Source of the DNA: CBDAPE01 sp965198325
GTDB lineage: Bacteria; Pseudomonadota; Alphaproteobacteria; UBA828; JAPUJA01
Length of the DNA stretch: 64,000 nucleotides
Assembly (NCBI GenBank): GCA_965198325.1
Contig: CBDAPE010000012.1
Coordinates: forward strand, 224,364-288,363
Direction: 5' to 3'
Shown here: positions 44,473 through 53,945 of the stretch, in pieces
How positions within the stretch are numbered: the first letter of the stretch is position 1
Layout of the letters: each line of letters begins with the position of its first letter
Made by a program: the position numbers and the translations under genes
The notes under the pieces: model-generated
What the model was told of the DNA's origin: nothing
The model's input: only the letters and a program-made list of their open reading frames with translations
Databases searched by the model: none

Positions 44473-46275
44473 TCAGTCGGACCCGACTTCGGGCTTGGCC
44501 TTGGGCGGAAGCTGAACCTTGACGTGAAGCTCGCGCAGGTGGGCCGGATCGGCCGGCGCGGGCGCTCCCATCAGCAGATCTTCGGCCTGCTGGTTCATGG
44601 GAAAGGCGATGACCTCCCGGATATTGGGCTCGTCCGCGAGAAGCATGACGATGCGGTCGATGCCCGGCGCGATTCCGCCATGGGGCGGCGCCCCGTACTG
44701 AAAGGCGTGGAACAGGGCCGGGAACTGGCGTTCCACCGTTTCTGTCTCGTAGCCGGCGATGGCAAAAGCCTTGACCATGACATCGGGCAGATGGTTCCGG
44801 ATCGCCCCGCTCGAAAGCTCCACGCCATTGCAGACGATGTCGTACTGGTAGGCCAGAATTTCGAGCGGGTCTTTCGTTTCGAGCGCCTCGAGACCACCCT
44901 GAGGCATTGAAAAGGGATTGTGACTGAACGCGATCGCCCGGGTGAGCTCGTCGTACTCGAACATCGGGTAATCGACGACCCAACAAAATCGGAACGAGTC
45001 CTTTTCGAGCAGATCGAGCTGTTGGCCCAATTCGGTTCGAACGGCGCCAGCGTAGCGGGCCGCGGCCTCCACCGTATCGCAGCTCAGAAACAGCGCGTCA
45101 CCATCGGCCAGACGGCACCGATTGCGCAAGTCGACGAGAACGTCGTCGGGAATGAACTTCGCGATGGGACCCTTGCCGGTTCCCTCCTGGAATATGATGT
45201 AACCCAGTCCCGGCGCGCCCAACCCTTGCGCAAAGTCAATCATCTTGTCAAAGAAGCTGCGCGGCCGTTCGGCGACGCCGGTCACCGGGATTCCGCGAAC
45301 CACCCCGCCCTTCTCGATGGTCGACTTGAAGGCTCCGAACGCGACCGCCTCCAGAGCAAAGAACTCGGTCACGTCGACAATCTCGATGGGGTTGCGCAGA
45401 TCTGGTTTGTCCGTGCCGTATTTTGCTATGGCGCCCCAGTATGGAATGCGGGGCCAAGGCGTCGGCGTCACCGCTGCATCCGAAAACTCATCGAACACGC
45501 CGTGCAGGACGGGCTCGACGGCAGCGAACACGTCGTCCTGCTCGACGAAGGCCATTTCAAGATCGAGCTGGTAGAACTCGCCCGGCGAACGATCCGCCCG
45601 GGCGTCCTCGTCCCGAAAGCACGGGGCGATCTGGAAATAGCGATCGAACCCCGATGCCATCAGCAGCTGTTTGAATTGCTGGGGCGCCTGGGGCAGCGCG
45701 TAGAATTGGCCGGGGTGCAATCGGCTGGGAACCAGGTAATCGCGCGCGCCTTCAGGCGAACTTGCGGTCAGGATCGGCGTCTGGAATTCCGTGAAGCCTT
45801 GCTCGACCATCCGCCGTCGGATGCTCGCGATGATATTGGCCCGAAGCAAGATATTGCCATGCATCCGCTCACGACGCAGATCGAGAAAGCGGTAGCGCAG
45901 ACGGATATCCTCGCCGTAATCGTGATCGCCATGAACCGGCATGGGCAAACTTGCCGCCACCGATCGGATTTCGAGCTCTGCCATCCGGATCTCCACTTCG
46001 CCGGTGGGCAACTTCGGGTTGATCGTGTCCTCGGCCCGCGGAACGACCTCACCGGTTACGGTCACGACGCTCTCGGCCCGCAGCGATTCGGCGCGCGAAA
46101 ACAGCGGATGATCGGTTTCGACAACGCACTGGGTAATCCCGTAATGATCGCGTAAATCGATGAACAGGAGCTGGCCGTGATCACGCATGCGGTGCACCCA
46201 GCCCGAAATCCGGGCGGTCTCGCCCACATGGTCACCGCGCAACTCGGCGCAGGTAACGGTCCGGTAGGGGTGCAT
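44473..46275 (-). CDS. aspS: Aspartate--tRNA ligase
   Basis: Class II synthetase of 600 residues. An N-terminal OB-fold (ISGWVHRMRDHGQLLFIDLRD) recognises the anticodon. The catalytic core includes RYRFLDLRRERM (motif 1 region), FQIAPCFRDEDARADRSPGEF (motif 2) and GGIAPGIDRIVMLLADEPNI (motif 3), with a bacterial GAD insertion between. It converges with the HAD gene. Confidence 0.97.
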   Translation of the reverse strand: MHPYRTVTCAELRGDHVGETARISGWVHRMRDHGQLLFIDLRDHYGITQCVVETDHPLFSRAESLRAESVVTVTGEVVPRAEDTINPKLPTGEVEIRMAELEIRSVAASLPMPVHGDHDYGEDIRLRYRFLDLRRERMHGNILLRANIIASIRRRMVEQGFTEFQTPILTASSPEGARDYLVPSRLHPGQFYALPQAPQQFKQLLMASGFDRYFQIAPCFRDEDARADRSPGEFYQLDLEMAFVEQDDVFAAVEPVLHGVFDEFSDAAVTPTPWPRIPYWGAIAKYGTDKPDLRNPIEIVDVTEFFALEAVAFGAFKSTIEKGGVVRGIPVTGVAERPRSFFDKMIDFAQGLGAPGLGYIIFQEGTGKGPIAKFIPDDVLVDLRNRCRLADGDALFLSCDTVEAAARYAGAVRTELGQQLDLLEKDSFRFCWVVDYPMFEYDELTRAIAFSHNPFSMPQGGLEALETKDPLEILAYQYDIVCNGVELSSGAIRNHLPDVMVKAFAIAGYETETVERQFPALFHAFQYGAPPHGGIAPGIDRIVMLLADEPNIREVIAFPMNQQAEDLLMGAPAPADPAHLRELHVKVQLPPKAKPEVGSD

Positions 46276-46450
46276 CGGCAGAAATCCAGCTCGTCTCGCG
46301 GGCGGGCGCCCAAAATTGCCGCGCCGAGGTTCACGTGCGAGGCGGAGAAGCGCATGGATGCCGGGCCCTTGTCAAGGCTCGACAGCGGTCAGATTGCGAC
46401 CGGCGATCACCCACTGGCGCCGGGCGACGCTTTCGGGTAAACCCTGCCTC

Positions 46451-47026
46451 GTGTTCGTATCCACCGTGAAGCGCCTTGTTCTTTCGGGCCTGCTTGCCAT
46501 CTCCCTGGCCGGCCCGGTGCTGGCGCTGGACGACCCGCCCCTTGTCGCAGCGGCAAAAGCGGGCGACGTCGCGGCCGTGAGCCAAATCCTCGCGAACGAC
46601 GGCGCGGTCGATGAGACAGACTGGGCGGGGTGGACGTCGCTACACTGGGCTGCCCTGTTGCTTAACATCGAGGTCATCCCGATCTTGCTCGACGCCGACG
46701 CCGACATCGAGGCGATCGGTCCGGGCGGCAAGAACAGCGGGACGCCGCTGATGATGTCGGCCAAGAAGCTCGACGGAATCGAGGTCATGTCGCTCCTGCT
46801 CACACGGGGCGCCGCAATCAACGGAACCGACCAGTACGGCCGCACCGCCTTGATGATTTCGGCCAAGCATGGCCGAACTCAAAATGTCGCGTTTCTGCTC
46901 GCCCAAGGCGCCGACCCTAACATCCGAAACCAGCTGGGCGTGAACCCGACCGCCCTGTCGCTTGCCCGCGCCCACGGCCACCAGAAGACCGCCGGTGTGC
47001 TGATCGCCTCTGGAGCCCTGGAGTAA
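46451..47026 (+). CDS. Secreted ankyrin-repeat protein
   Basis: A 191-residue protein with a signal peptide (RLVLSGLLAISLAGPVLA) and four to five ankyrin repeats (GWTSLHWAALLLNIEVIPIL; GTPLMMSAKKLDGIEVMSLL; GRTALMISAKHGRTQNVAFL). The start is GTG at 46451 or GTG at 46466; neither has a good ribosome site. The stop overlaps the rnd start by one base (TAATG), so the two are probably coupled. Its partner is unknown. Confidence 0.85.
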   Translation: MFVSTVKRLVLSGLLAISLAGPVLALDDPPLVAAAKAGDVAAVSQILANDGAVDETDWAGWTSLHWAALLLNIEVIPILLDADADIEAIGPGGKNSGTPLMMSAKKLDGIEVMSLLLTRGAAINGTDQYGRTALMISAKHGRTQNVAFLLAQGADPNIRNQLGVNPTALSLARAHGHQKTAGVLIASGALE

Positions 47027-48258
47027 TGGTGCGCCGGGCCAGATCCCGCGACGACGCTCCAGCGACGGCAGAAGACGAGGTGACCGCGATTACCGAGTCC
47101 GGCCCTCTCGCCACGTACTGCGCTTCGCTCGCCGGGGCCCCTTTCGTAACGGTCGACACCGAATTCATGCGCGAGACGACCTATTGGTCGAAACTCTGCC
47201 TCATCCAGCTCGCGGGTCCTGGGTCGGCGGTCATCATCGACCCTCTCGCCGACGCCATCGATCTTGCGCCCTTCTTCGCCCTGCTTGCCGATCCCGAGAC
47301 CGTCAAGGTGTTTCATTCGGCGCGCCAGGATGTAGAAATCTTCTTTCACCTGACCGGCGATATCCCGACGCCGCTGTTCGACAGTCAGGTCGCCGCGATG
47401 GTTTGCGGGTTCGGCGACTCTGTGTCCTACGAAAATCTCGTCGCCAAACTTGCCGGGGTGAAGATCGACAAGAGCCAGCGCTTCACCGACTGGGAGCGCC
47501 GCCCCTTGACCGACAAGCAAATGCGCTATGCGCTCGCCGACGTGGTTCACCTGCGTCCGATCTACGAGGTGCTCACCGCCAAGCTTGAGGAAACCGGCCG
47601 ATCGTCCTGGCTTGCCGAGGAAATGACGGTCCTGACCGACCCGGCGACGTATCGGCTCGACCCCGACGAGGCATGGCGCCGACTCAAGGTGCGAAACCCA
47701 AAGCGAAGAACGCTCGCGGTTCTTCACGAAGTCGCCGCCTGGCGCGAGCGAGAGGCGCAGCGGGTCGATGTCCCCCGGCGGCGAATGCTGCGGGACGAAG
47801 GGCTCCATGAACTTTCAATCCAGCAACCCCGCACCCGGGAGGAATTGCTGCGCATCCGGGGAATGTCGAAGGGCATTGCCCAGAGCTCGCGGGGCGACGA
47901 GCTGCTCGAAGCGATCGCCCGCGGCACGGGACGGCCCGAACAGGACCTCCCGCACCTGCCGCCGCGGCGGCAATTGCCCAACAACATCGGCCCGCTGGTC
48001 GAAATGCTCAAGGTGCTCCTCAAGGCACGATGCGAGGCCCACGGCGTCGCCCAGAAGCTCATCGGGACGGTCGACGATTTAGAGGAAATTGCCGGGTACG
48101 GTGAAGACGCGCCGGTCCTAGCGCTTCACGGCTGGCGTTACGACCTGTTCGGTCGGGACGCGTTGGCCCTTCGGGCCGGTGATCTCGCGCTCACCGTCGA
48201 GGACGGCCGCATCGCCGTCGTTGAACGCGGCGCGCTGGGGCGCAATTCGGAAGCCTGA
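47026..48258 (+). CDS. rnd: Ribonuclease D
   Basis: 3'-to-5' exoribonuclease that trims tRNA 3' ends. The 410-residue protein has the DEDD exonuclease motifs: FVTVDTEFMRE (Exo I), FHSARQDVEIFF (Exo II) and MRYALADVVHL (Exo III, DEDDy Tyr). An HRDC domain lies near residue 240-310 (LHELSIQQPRTREELLRI). It converges with ppx, four bases away. Confidence 0.94.
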   Translation: MVRRARSRDDAPATAEDEVTAITESGPLATYCASLAGAPFVTVDTEFMRETTYWSKLCLIQLAGPGSAVIIDPLADAIDLAPFFALLADPETVKVFHSARQDVEIFFHLTGDIPTPLFDSQVAAMVCGFGDSVSYENLVAKLAGVKIDKSQRFTDWERRPLTDKQMRYALADVVHLRPIYEVLTAKLEETGRSSWLAEEMTVLTDPATYRLDPDEAWRRLKVRNPKRRTLAVLHEVAAWREREAQRVDVPRRRMLRDEGLHELSIQQPRTREELLRIRGMSKGIAQSSRGDELLEAIARGTGRPEQDLPHLPPRRQLPNNIGPLVEMLKVLLKARCEAHGVAQKLIGTVDDLEEIAGYGEDAPVLALHGWRYDLFGRDALALRAGDLALTVEDGRIAVVERGALGRNSEA

Positions 48259-48262
48259 CCGG

Positions 48263-49780
48263 TCACGGCGCGCGGCGCGGGCCGAGGACGGGATCCAGCT
48301 CCATGAACTGCGCCAGTGTCCGAAGCCGCCGTTCGACGACCTCACCCACCAGCAACTCTGCGCCGGGCTGGAAGCGAAGCACGAGAGTCTCGTCGGTCAC
48401 CTGAAGACTGGTCCGCGCCAGTGCTTCTGGCTGAACGCCGGAGAGGCTGTCGGCCAGCCGAATGGCGAGACCCAGCCGGCGGGCCACGTTTCGTCGGCTC
48501 GCCTCGATCAAGGCGACGATCGGGGCAAGCATTGCGTCCGCGTAGGCCGTGTCGTGGCGCGCGGCCACTGCGACGGCCATGAAGGCGCGGCCTGGATGGT
48601 CCACGCCAACGACCTGTAGACGGAGAATCTGCTGGAATGCGTGGGCGGCCCGGTAGTCGGGATGTTCGCGCCACGCCACGTCCGCGAGAATGCAGCCGGC
48701 CAGACGAAGACGAGCCTGTTCCGGGGTCTCCTCCGGGAAGAGGGGCGCCGTCCACTCGTTGAGCGCCCGGCCATAGTCTGTGGAACCCCTGAGACGCTCG
48801 GTAAACGACAGACAGCCTTCGATCAACGGGTCCTGGGCCCGAACGGCCGGCGGAAGGAGGCCGTAGAGCACGCCCTCGCGCAGGCCGTCGGCCGAAAACA
48901 CGATCTGCTTCGGCCGCACTTTGAGAATCAGCTGTTCGAGAACCAGGGCCGCGGTCGGAACGGTGTCCTGTCGGCGCCGCGGCACGACCTCCATGGTCGA
49001 AAGCGTGGACGGGCTCAAGCCCGAGACCAATTCCGCCAGCGGCAGGGCCTCGCGGCGAGACAAGGTGTAGCAGTGGATCATGCGCAGGGGGTAGTCATGC
49101 TGAGCCATGTGAATTCGGCCCAGCGCTCGCCAGTTTCCACCGACCAGATAGAGCGTTCGGTCGCGCCCCTCGCTCAGCCAGTCGAGCGGCTCGAACGCCG
49201 CGTTTACGCGTTCAACGACCTTGCGTCGCTGAGCCCGCCGCACCGTGCCGAGCCGAAACGGACCCAAGGGCAGAGTCGCTTGAACCTTCGCCTTGCCGTG
49301 GCCCAACCGGGCAAGCTCCAAACTGCCGGCACCGATGTCGCCCATCAGGCCGTCCGCCCCGGGAATACCGGATATCACGCCGAGCGCCGAAAATTCCGCC
49401 TCTTGGGCACCGCTCAGCACCCGTACGTCGAACCCGCAGCGGGCACGCACCAAGTCAACGAAGGCAGGGCCATCCTCGGCATCCCGAACGGCGGCCGTGG
49501 CCACCACGTCAAGATGGCTGAACGCCATGACGCGGGCCAGCTCGGCGAATCGCGCGAGGTTATCGAGCGCCATCGCGACGCCTTCCGGGTCGAGCCTGCC
49601 GGTATTGGCCAGACTGCGTCCGAGACCGCACAGAACCTTTTCGTTGAAGACCGGAATAGGGGCTCGGGGATGGCCTTCGTAGACGACCAGCCGGATCGAG
49701 TTCGAGCCGACGTCGATTACCCCGACCCGATCTCCTGGGTCCGGGGCGAGCCCTGGCTCGCGCGTCGCATCCACCGCCAT
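48263..49780 (-). CDS. ppx: Exopolyphosphatase (Ppx/GppA family)
   Basis: Degrades polyphosphate chains made by Ppk. The 505-residue protein has the ASKHA phosphate-binding segment VGVIDVGSNSIRLVVYE at the N-terminus and GLMGDIGAGSLELARL as the second motif. A C-terminal HD-like helical domain follows (WREHPDYRAAHAFQQIL). It lies 13 bases downstream of ppk in the same operon. A guanosine pentaphosphatase activity cannot be excluded. Confidence 0.93.
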   Translation of the reverse strand: MAVDATREPGLAPDPGDRVGVIDVGSNSIRLVVYEGHPRAPIPVFNEKVLCGLGRSLANTGRLDPEGVAMALDNLARFAELARVMAFSHLDVVATAAVRDAEDGPAFVDLVRARCGFDVRVLSGAQEAEFSALGVISGIPGADGLMGDIGAGSLELARLGHGKAKVQATLPLGPFRLGTVRRAQRRKVVERVNAAFEPLDWLSEGRDRTLYLVGGNWRALGRIHMAQHDYPLRMIHCYTLSRREALPLAELVSGLSPSTLSTMEVVPRRRQDTVPTAALVLEQLILKVRPKQIVFSADGLREGVLYGLLPPAVRAQDPLIEGCLSFTERLRGSTDYGRALNEWTAPLFPEETPEQARLRLAGCILADVAWREHPDYRAAHAFQQILRLQVVGVDHPGRAFMAVAVAARHDTAYADAMLAPIVALIEASRRNVARRLGLAIRLADSLSGVQPEALARTSLQVTDETLVLRFQPGAELLVGEVVERRLRTLAQFMELDPVLGPRRAP

Positions 49781-49793
49781 GACGGACGCTAGG

Positions 49794-51929
49794 CTAGGCG
49801 ACTTGCTGACCTCTGTCGAGACCGCTCTGTGAAGCCTTGCCTCTGCCGGATAGGCTGGGGTTGGTCATGAAGAATGTGTGCGCATTGAACGACTCGGACG
49901 CTGCGGGCAACCGCGTATAGGTCCCGTCCGACCCCAGCATCCAGCTTTGTTCGGCATCGTTCAGATTGGCCGTCATGATCTGGCCAAGAATTTGCTCGTG
50001 CACCGTCGCATTCTCGATCGGGATCATCACTTCGACCCGGCGATCGAAATTCCGCGGCATCCAGTCGGCCGACGAAATGAAGACCTTGGCATCGGGCGAT
50101 GGCAGGCCGTGGCCGGCACCGAAACACATGAACCGTGCGTGCTCGAGAAACCGACCGACGATGCTCTTGACCCGGATATTATCGGATAGTCCCGGCACGC
50201 CCGGCCGCAGGCAGCAAACACCGCGGACCACCAGATCGATCTGGACACCGGATTGGGACGCACGATAGAGCGCGTCGATCACGGCCCCGTCGACCAGCGA
50301 GTTGAGCTTGACCCAGATCGCCGCCGGACGACCCGCCCTGGCGTGAGAAATCTCGTCGTCGATCAGATCGATGACCGTGGAGCGCAGCGAGTCCGGCGCC
50401 ACGACCAGCTTTTCGAAACACTTGGGCGAGGCCGTGCCTGTCACGAAGTTGAAGAAATAGGCAGCATCGCGGCACAGCGCCGGATCGCAGGTGAAAAACG
50501 AAAGGTCGGTATAGATCCGGGCCGTGATCGGGTGATAGTTGCCGGTTCCATAGTGGACGTAGCTGCGTAACCGACCCTGCTCGCGACGCACCACGAGCGA
50601 AACCTTGGCATGGGTCTTCAGGCCGACAAAGCCGTAGACCACTTGAACGCCGGCGCGCTCCAGATCGCGCGCCCATTTAATGTTCGCCGCCTCGTCGAAA
50701 CGTGCTTTGAGCTCGACCAAGGCAGTCACGGACTTGCCGGACTCGGCCGCCGACACCAGCGCCTTGACGATCGGGGAATCATCGCTCGTCCGATAGAGGG
50801 TCTGTTTGATTGCCACGACATCGGGATCGTTTGCCGCCTGGTTAAGAAATCCGACAACGACGTCGAAGCTCTCGTAAGGGTGGTGAACGATGATGTCCTT
50901 TTGCCGGATCGCGGGAACGCAGTCGCCCCGGTAGTCCCGAATTCGTTCGGGGAAGCGCGGTGTAAAAGCCTTGAATTCGAGGTCCGGACGCCCGGAATCG
51001 ATCAGCTTCGAGGTATCGGAGAGGCCCAGAATTTCGTCGATCTCGACGACTTCACTTGGCGGAACCCGCAAAGAGTTCAGCACGAAATCACGCAGACCGT
51101 CGGACATGTCCGCCGTGACCTTGAGCCGCACCACGCTGCCGCGGCGCCGGCGCCGAAGAGCAGATTCGAAGAGTCGCACAAGATCTTCGGCCTCTTCCTG
51201 AATTTCGATGTCGCTGTTGCGGATGATTCGAAACTGCCCCTGTTCGACCACGTCGTGGCCTGGAAACAGTTGGTCGAGAAACATCAGGACGATCGTTTCG
51301 AGTGCGACGAACCGAATGGAGTCGCTTGGCAGGCGGGTGAACCGGTCGATCTGCCGGGGCAACGGCACCAGCGCCCTCAAGGGATCGCTGCTTTCGTGTT
51401 CGACCAGCTCAAGCACGAGGGCGAACCCCAGATTTGGGATGAACGGAAACGGGTGGGCAGCGTCAACCGCAAGCGGCGTGAGTATCGGAAAAATATCGTT
51501 GATGAACCGCTCCTCGAGCCACGCCCGCTCGTCGTCGTCGATCTCATCCGTGTCGACAATCGCGATGCCTTCGCGCCGCAACTCGGATTTGAGCTCTGAC
51601 CATTGGTCCTGTTGCTGGAAGATCAATTCATTGGCGTCCGCTACCACCTTTGTAAGCTGCTGGGCGGGAGTCAGGCCATCCTGGCTCAACTCGGTAATGC
51701 CCGCCTCGACCTGAGCAAACAGGCCTGCGACCCGAACCATGAAGAATTCGTCGAGATTGGCCGCCGATATGGACAGGAACCGGAGACGTTCCAGCAGCGG
51801 ATGGGCGGGATTGGCGGATTCTTCAAGCACGCGCGTGTTGAAGCTCAGCCACGAACGTTCGCGGTTGAAAAATCGGTCCGGATCGGTCAAATCCGGCGGT
51901 ACGAGCTCAAGCTTGGCAATCTCCGACAT
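49794..51929 (-). CDS. ppk: Polyphosphate kinase 1
   Basis: Makes polyphosphate from ATP through a phosphohistidine. The 711-residue protein has the N-terminal RFFNRERSWLSFNTRVLEE, the core segment FDEAANIKWARDLERAGVQV, and the autophosphorylated His in GLKTHAKVSLVVRRE near residue 440. Its gene lies between hda and ppx, a conserved alphaproteobacterial order. The 51930-52079 gap before hda shows nothing specific. Confidence 0.96.
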   Translation of the reverse strand: MSEIAKLELVPPDLTDPDRFFNRERSWLSFNTRVLEESANPAHPLLERLRFLSISAANLDEFFMVRVAGLFAQVEAGITELSQDGLTPAQQLTKVVADANELIFQQQDQWSELKSELRREGIAIVDTDEIDDDERAWLEERFINDIFPILTPLAVDAAHPFPFIPNLGFALVLELVEHESSDPLRALVPLPRQIDRFTRLPSDSIRFVALETIVLMFLDQLFPGHDVVEQGQFRIIRNSDIEIQEEAEDLVRLFESALRRRRRGSVVRLKVTADMSDGLRDFVLNSLRVPPSEVVEIDEILGLSDTSKLIDSGRPDLEFKAFTPRFPERIRDYRGDCVPAIRQKDIIVHHPYESFDVVVGFLNQAANDPDVVAIKQTLYRTSDDSPIVKALVSAAESGKSVTALVELKARFDEAANIKWARDLERAGVQVVYGFVGLKTHAKVSLVVRREQGRLRSYVHYGTGNYHPITARIYTDLSFFTCDPALCRDAAYFFNFVTGTASPKCFEKLVVAPDSLRSTVIDLIDDEISHARAGRPAAIWVKLNSLVDGAVIDALYRASQSGVQIDLVVRGVCCLRPGVPGLSDNIRVKSIVGRFLEHARFMCFGAGHGLPSPDAKVFISSADWMPRNFDRRVEVMIPIENATVHEQILGQIMTANLNDAEQSWMLGSDGTYTRLPAASESFNAHTFFMTNPSLSGRGKASQSGLDRGQQVA

Positions 51930-52079
51930 TCTGGACGCCCCATTTGGCCACGGCGAAAGACTGTTCCCCCGCGTAAGTCACTGAATTTTCTTGCTTGTTC
52001 ATTAATTTAGGAAGTTTCCGCGCACACGTCAAACCGAGTACACGCTGCAGCTCCGGACTGACGCCACCGGACTGTAGCT

Positions 52080-52781
52080 TTACGACGGTGGAGGGTCGGT
52101 CTCGCCGGATTGTTCCAGACGTTCGAGCACGCCGCGAGCAAACGGCACGGTAATCCGCCGTCGTTCAGACAGGGACGAGCGATCGAGCGCTTCGACGAGC
52201 CGCCGTACGCCCCCAAACGAGCGCTCCATGCGACCGAGCAGATAGCCGGCAACCTGGTCGCCAATCACGAGTTGGCGGTCGGCCAGCTGCTTGACCAGAA
52301 GGGCAGCCAGCAGTCCGTCGTCGGGCGACCCGAGGCTCACGGCAGGCAGGGCATTCAGCCGCGAGGCAAGATCGGGCAAGGTCAAAGCCCAGCGATTCGG
52401 CGGCTTGCGACCCGTCAACAGCAAGCAGTCACCCAACTCGACCGCGACATTGAGGAGATGAAACAGGGCTGCCTCGTCGACGACGGCATCGGCATCGTCG
52501 ATCACCGCAGCTCCCGTCTTAGCCAGCAACCGGCGTGGCGCATCCGTCGTCAGGTCGGCGGGTCGGCAACGGACTGCATGGCTGGTACTTTGCCAAACGT
52601 GAGTCAGGTGAGTCTTGCCCGAGGCGGGCGGTCCGTAAACCACAAGTGCCCGCGCCGGCCAGTCCGGCCATCGATCCAACCAGGCGATGGCGGCCGCGTT
52701 ACTGGTTGCTACGAGGAAGTCGTCACGTCCCGTGGCGGAGCGGGGCTCGAAATCCAGGGCAAGTTGTCTGGGCGCGCTCAC
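52080..52781 (-). CDS. hda: DnaA-related regulatory protein Hda/HdaA
   Basis: AAA+ protein that, with the DNA polymerase clamp, turns off DnaA-ATP after initiation. The 233-residue protein carries the clamp-binding motif QLALDF at residues 6-11, Walker A GPPASGKT at 50-57 and Walker B AAVIDDADAV. It lacks the DnaA DNA-binding domain. It overlaps the preceding DUF2066 gene by four bases (GTGA). Confidence 0.93.
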   Translation of the reverse strand: MSAPRQLALDFEPRSATGRDDFLVATSNAAAIAWLDRWPDWPARALVVYGPPASGKTHLTHVWQSTSHAVRCRPADLTTDAPRRLLAKTGAAVIDDADAVVDEAALFHLLNVAVELGDCLLLTGRKPPNRWALTLPDLASRLNALPAVSLGSPDDGLLAALLVKQLADRQLVIGDQVAGYLLGRMERSFGGVRRLVEALDRSSLSERRRITVPFARGVLERLEQSGETDPPPS

Positions 52782-53893
52782 GGCACGGCAGGCAGCTTAT
52801 CAGCGTCAACGCTGCGCAAGGTCCAGCCGTCCGGGGTTTCTTCCAGATCGAGGTCGGCTTGCCGAAGGGCGAACGCAATACCCTCGGACTCGCCGAGATA
52901 ACGTAGCCTGATCCTGACGTGAGCCGTGGAGAGCTCGAGCAGATCAACCTGCTGCACCAGGCTTACGGCCTCGAGCCGATCCCGGACCATGAGCCAGTCG
53001 TCGAGCGCGCTCACCGAAAGCGCAACCTCGAGAGTCTCTTCGTGATCGAAATGCAGCAGATTGGCTAATTTCCATTCGTCATCGACCCACCGAGTGATCG
53101 TGTCAACAGCCGACGCGAAGACACTGACCCAACCATCCGCCTCAACCGTGCCGCTTAATCTGAAGCTCTCTACCCGATCGAGCGTGCCCGACGAGATCAG
53201 AGTAATGTCGAGCGTCGGCACCTTCGTGAGTGGATCGTAGCTGGCGAGAGCTGTCGCAACGAGCGCTTCGCGGGCGTCGTAGCGGGCGATGATCTGCGCA
53301 AATGCCCCGAGTTCGCCGGCGAGGGCCTGGTCCACCTCCATGGACTGGCTGTCCGCCTCATCGCCAAGCGGCAGGATCAATGGCACCAGTTCGCCGCGCG
53401 ATACCCGCTGTGTCCAGGCGTCCCACCAAGGGTTCGGACCCTGCCACAGGCGGGGCGCGTTGCCCACGACCAGAACCGGAAGCACAACCACCGGACGGCT
53501 GACGCTCTCCGCGAAGCGGACATCCGCATTGCGTAGTTCTAGGCGAACCTCGCCTGGCTTAAAATTCAAGTTTAAATTTGCTCTGTAACGTCCTGTAGAT
53601 ACACGCTCATCAAGGATCTCAAAACCGGAAATCATTTGAGAGATCCGAGTATCCGATAAGGCGGGCAAATGATCGTAATCCGCTTCGAGAACGAGCCGAC
53701 GGAAGACCTGCTCCAGGCCCGCGCTGTAGCCGTCGACCAAAGCGTTCGCGCGCGCGAGGTTGGCGTCTTCCGCCGTCGCGTCGACCGGGACCATGATTGC
53801 ACTGAACGGGTCCAACGAAGTGGCGCCGCCATCTTCGGGCGCCGAGATGGAAAGGACAGCGCCGGCGATTAGCGCGGCGAGGACCCTACGCAT
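52778..53893 (-). CDS. DUF2066 domain-containing secreted protein
   Basis: A 371-residue protein with a signal peptide (RRVLAALIAGAVLSISAPEDG). It belongs to DUF2066, found upstream of hda in many proteobacteria. Visible segments include FRRLVLEADYDHLPAL, RPVVVLPVLVVGNAPRLWQG with WDAWTQRV, and RIRLRYLGESEGIAFALRQADLDLE near the end. Start ATG 53893 has GAGGGA upstream. The function is not established. It is divergent from purM. Confidence 0.85.
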   Translation of the reverse strand: MRRVLAALIAGAVLSISAPEDGGATSLDPFSAIMVPVDATAEDANLARANALVDGYSAGLEQVFRRLVLEADYDHLPALSDTRISQMISGFEILDERVSTGRYRANLNLNFKPGEVRLELRNADVRFAESVSRPVVVLPVLVVGNAPRLWQGPNPWWDAWTQRVSRGELVPLILPLGDEADSQSMEVDQALAGELGAFAQIIARYDAREALVATALASYDPLTKVPTLDITLISSGTLDRVESFRLSGTVEADGWVSVFASAVDTITRWVDDEWKLANLLHFDHEETLEVALSVSALDDWLMVRDRLEAVSLVQQVDLLELSTAHVRIRLRYLGESEGIAFALRQADLDLEETPDGWTLRSVDADKLPAVP

Positions 53894-53945
53894 AACTATC
53901 CCTCTTCGCCCCATTGCAAACCGGCCCGGATCAAGTATCTTCACG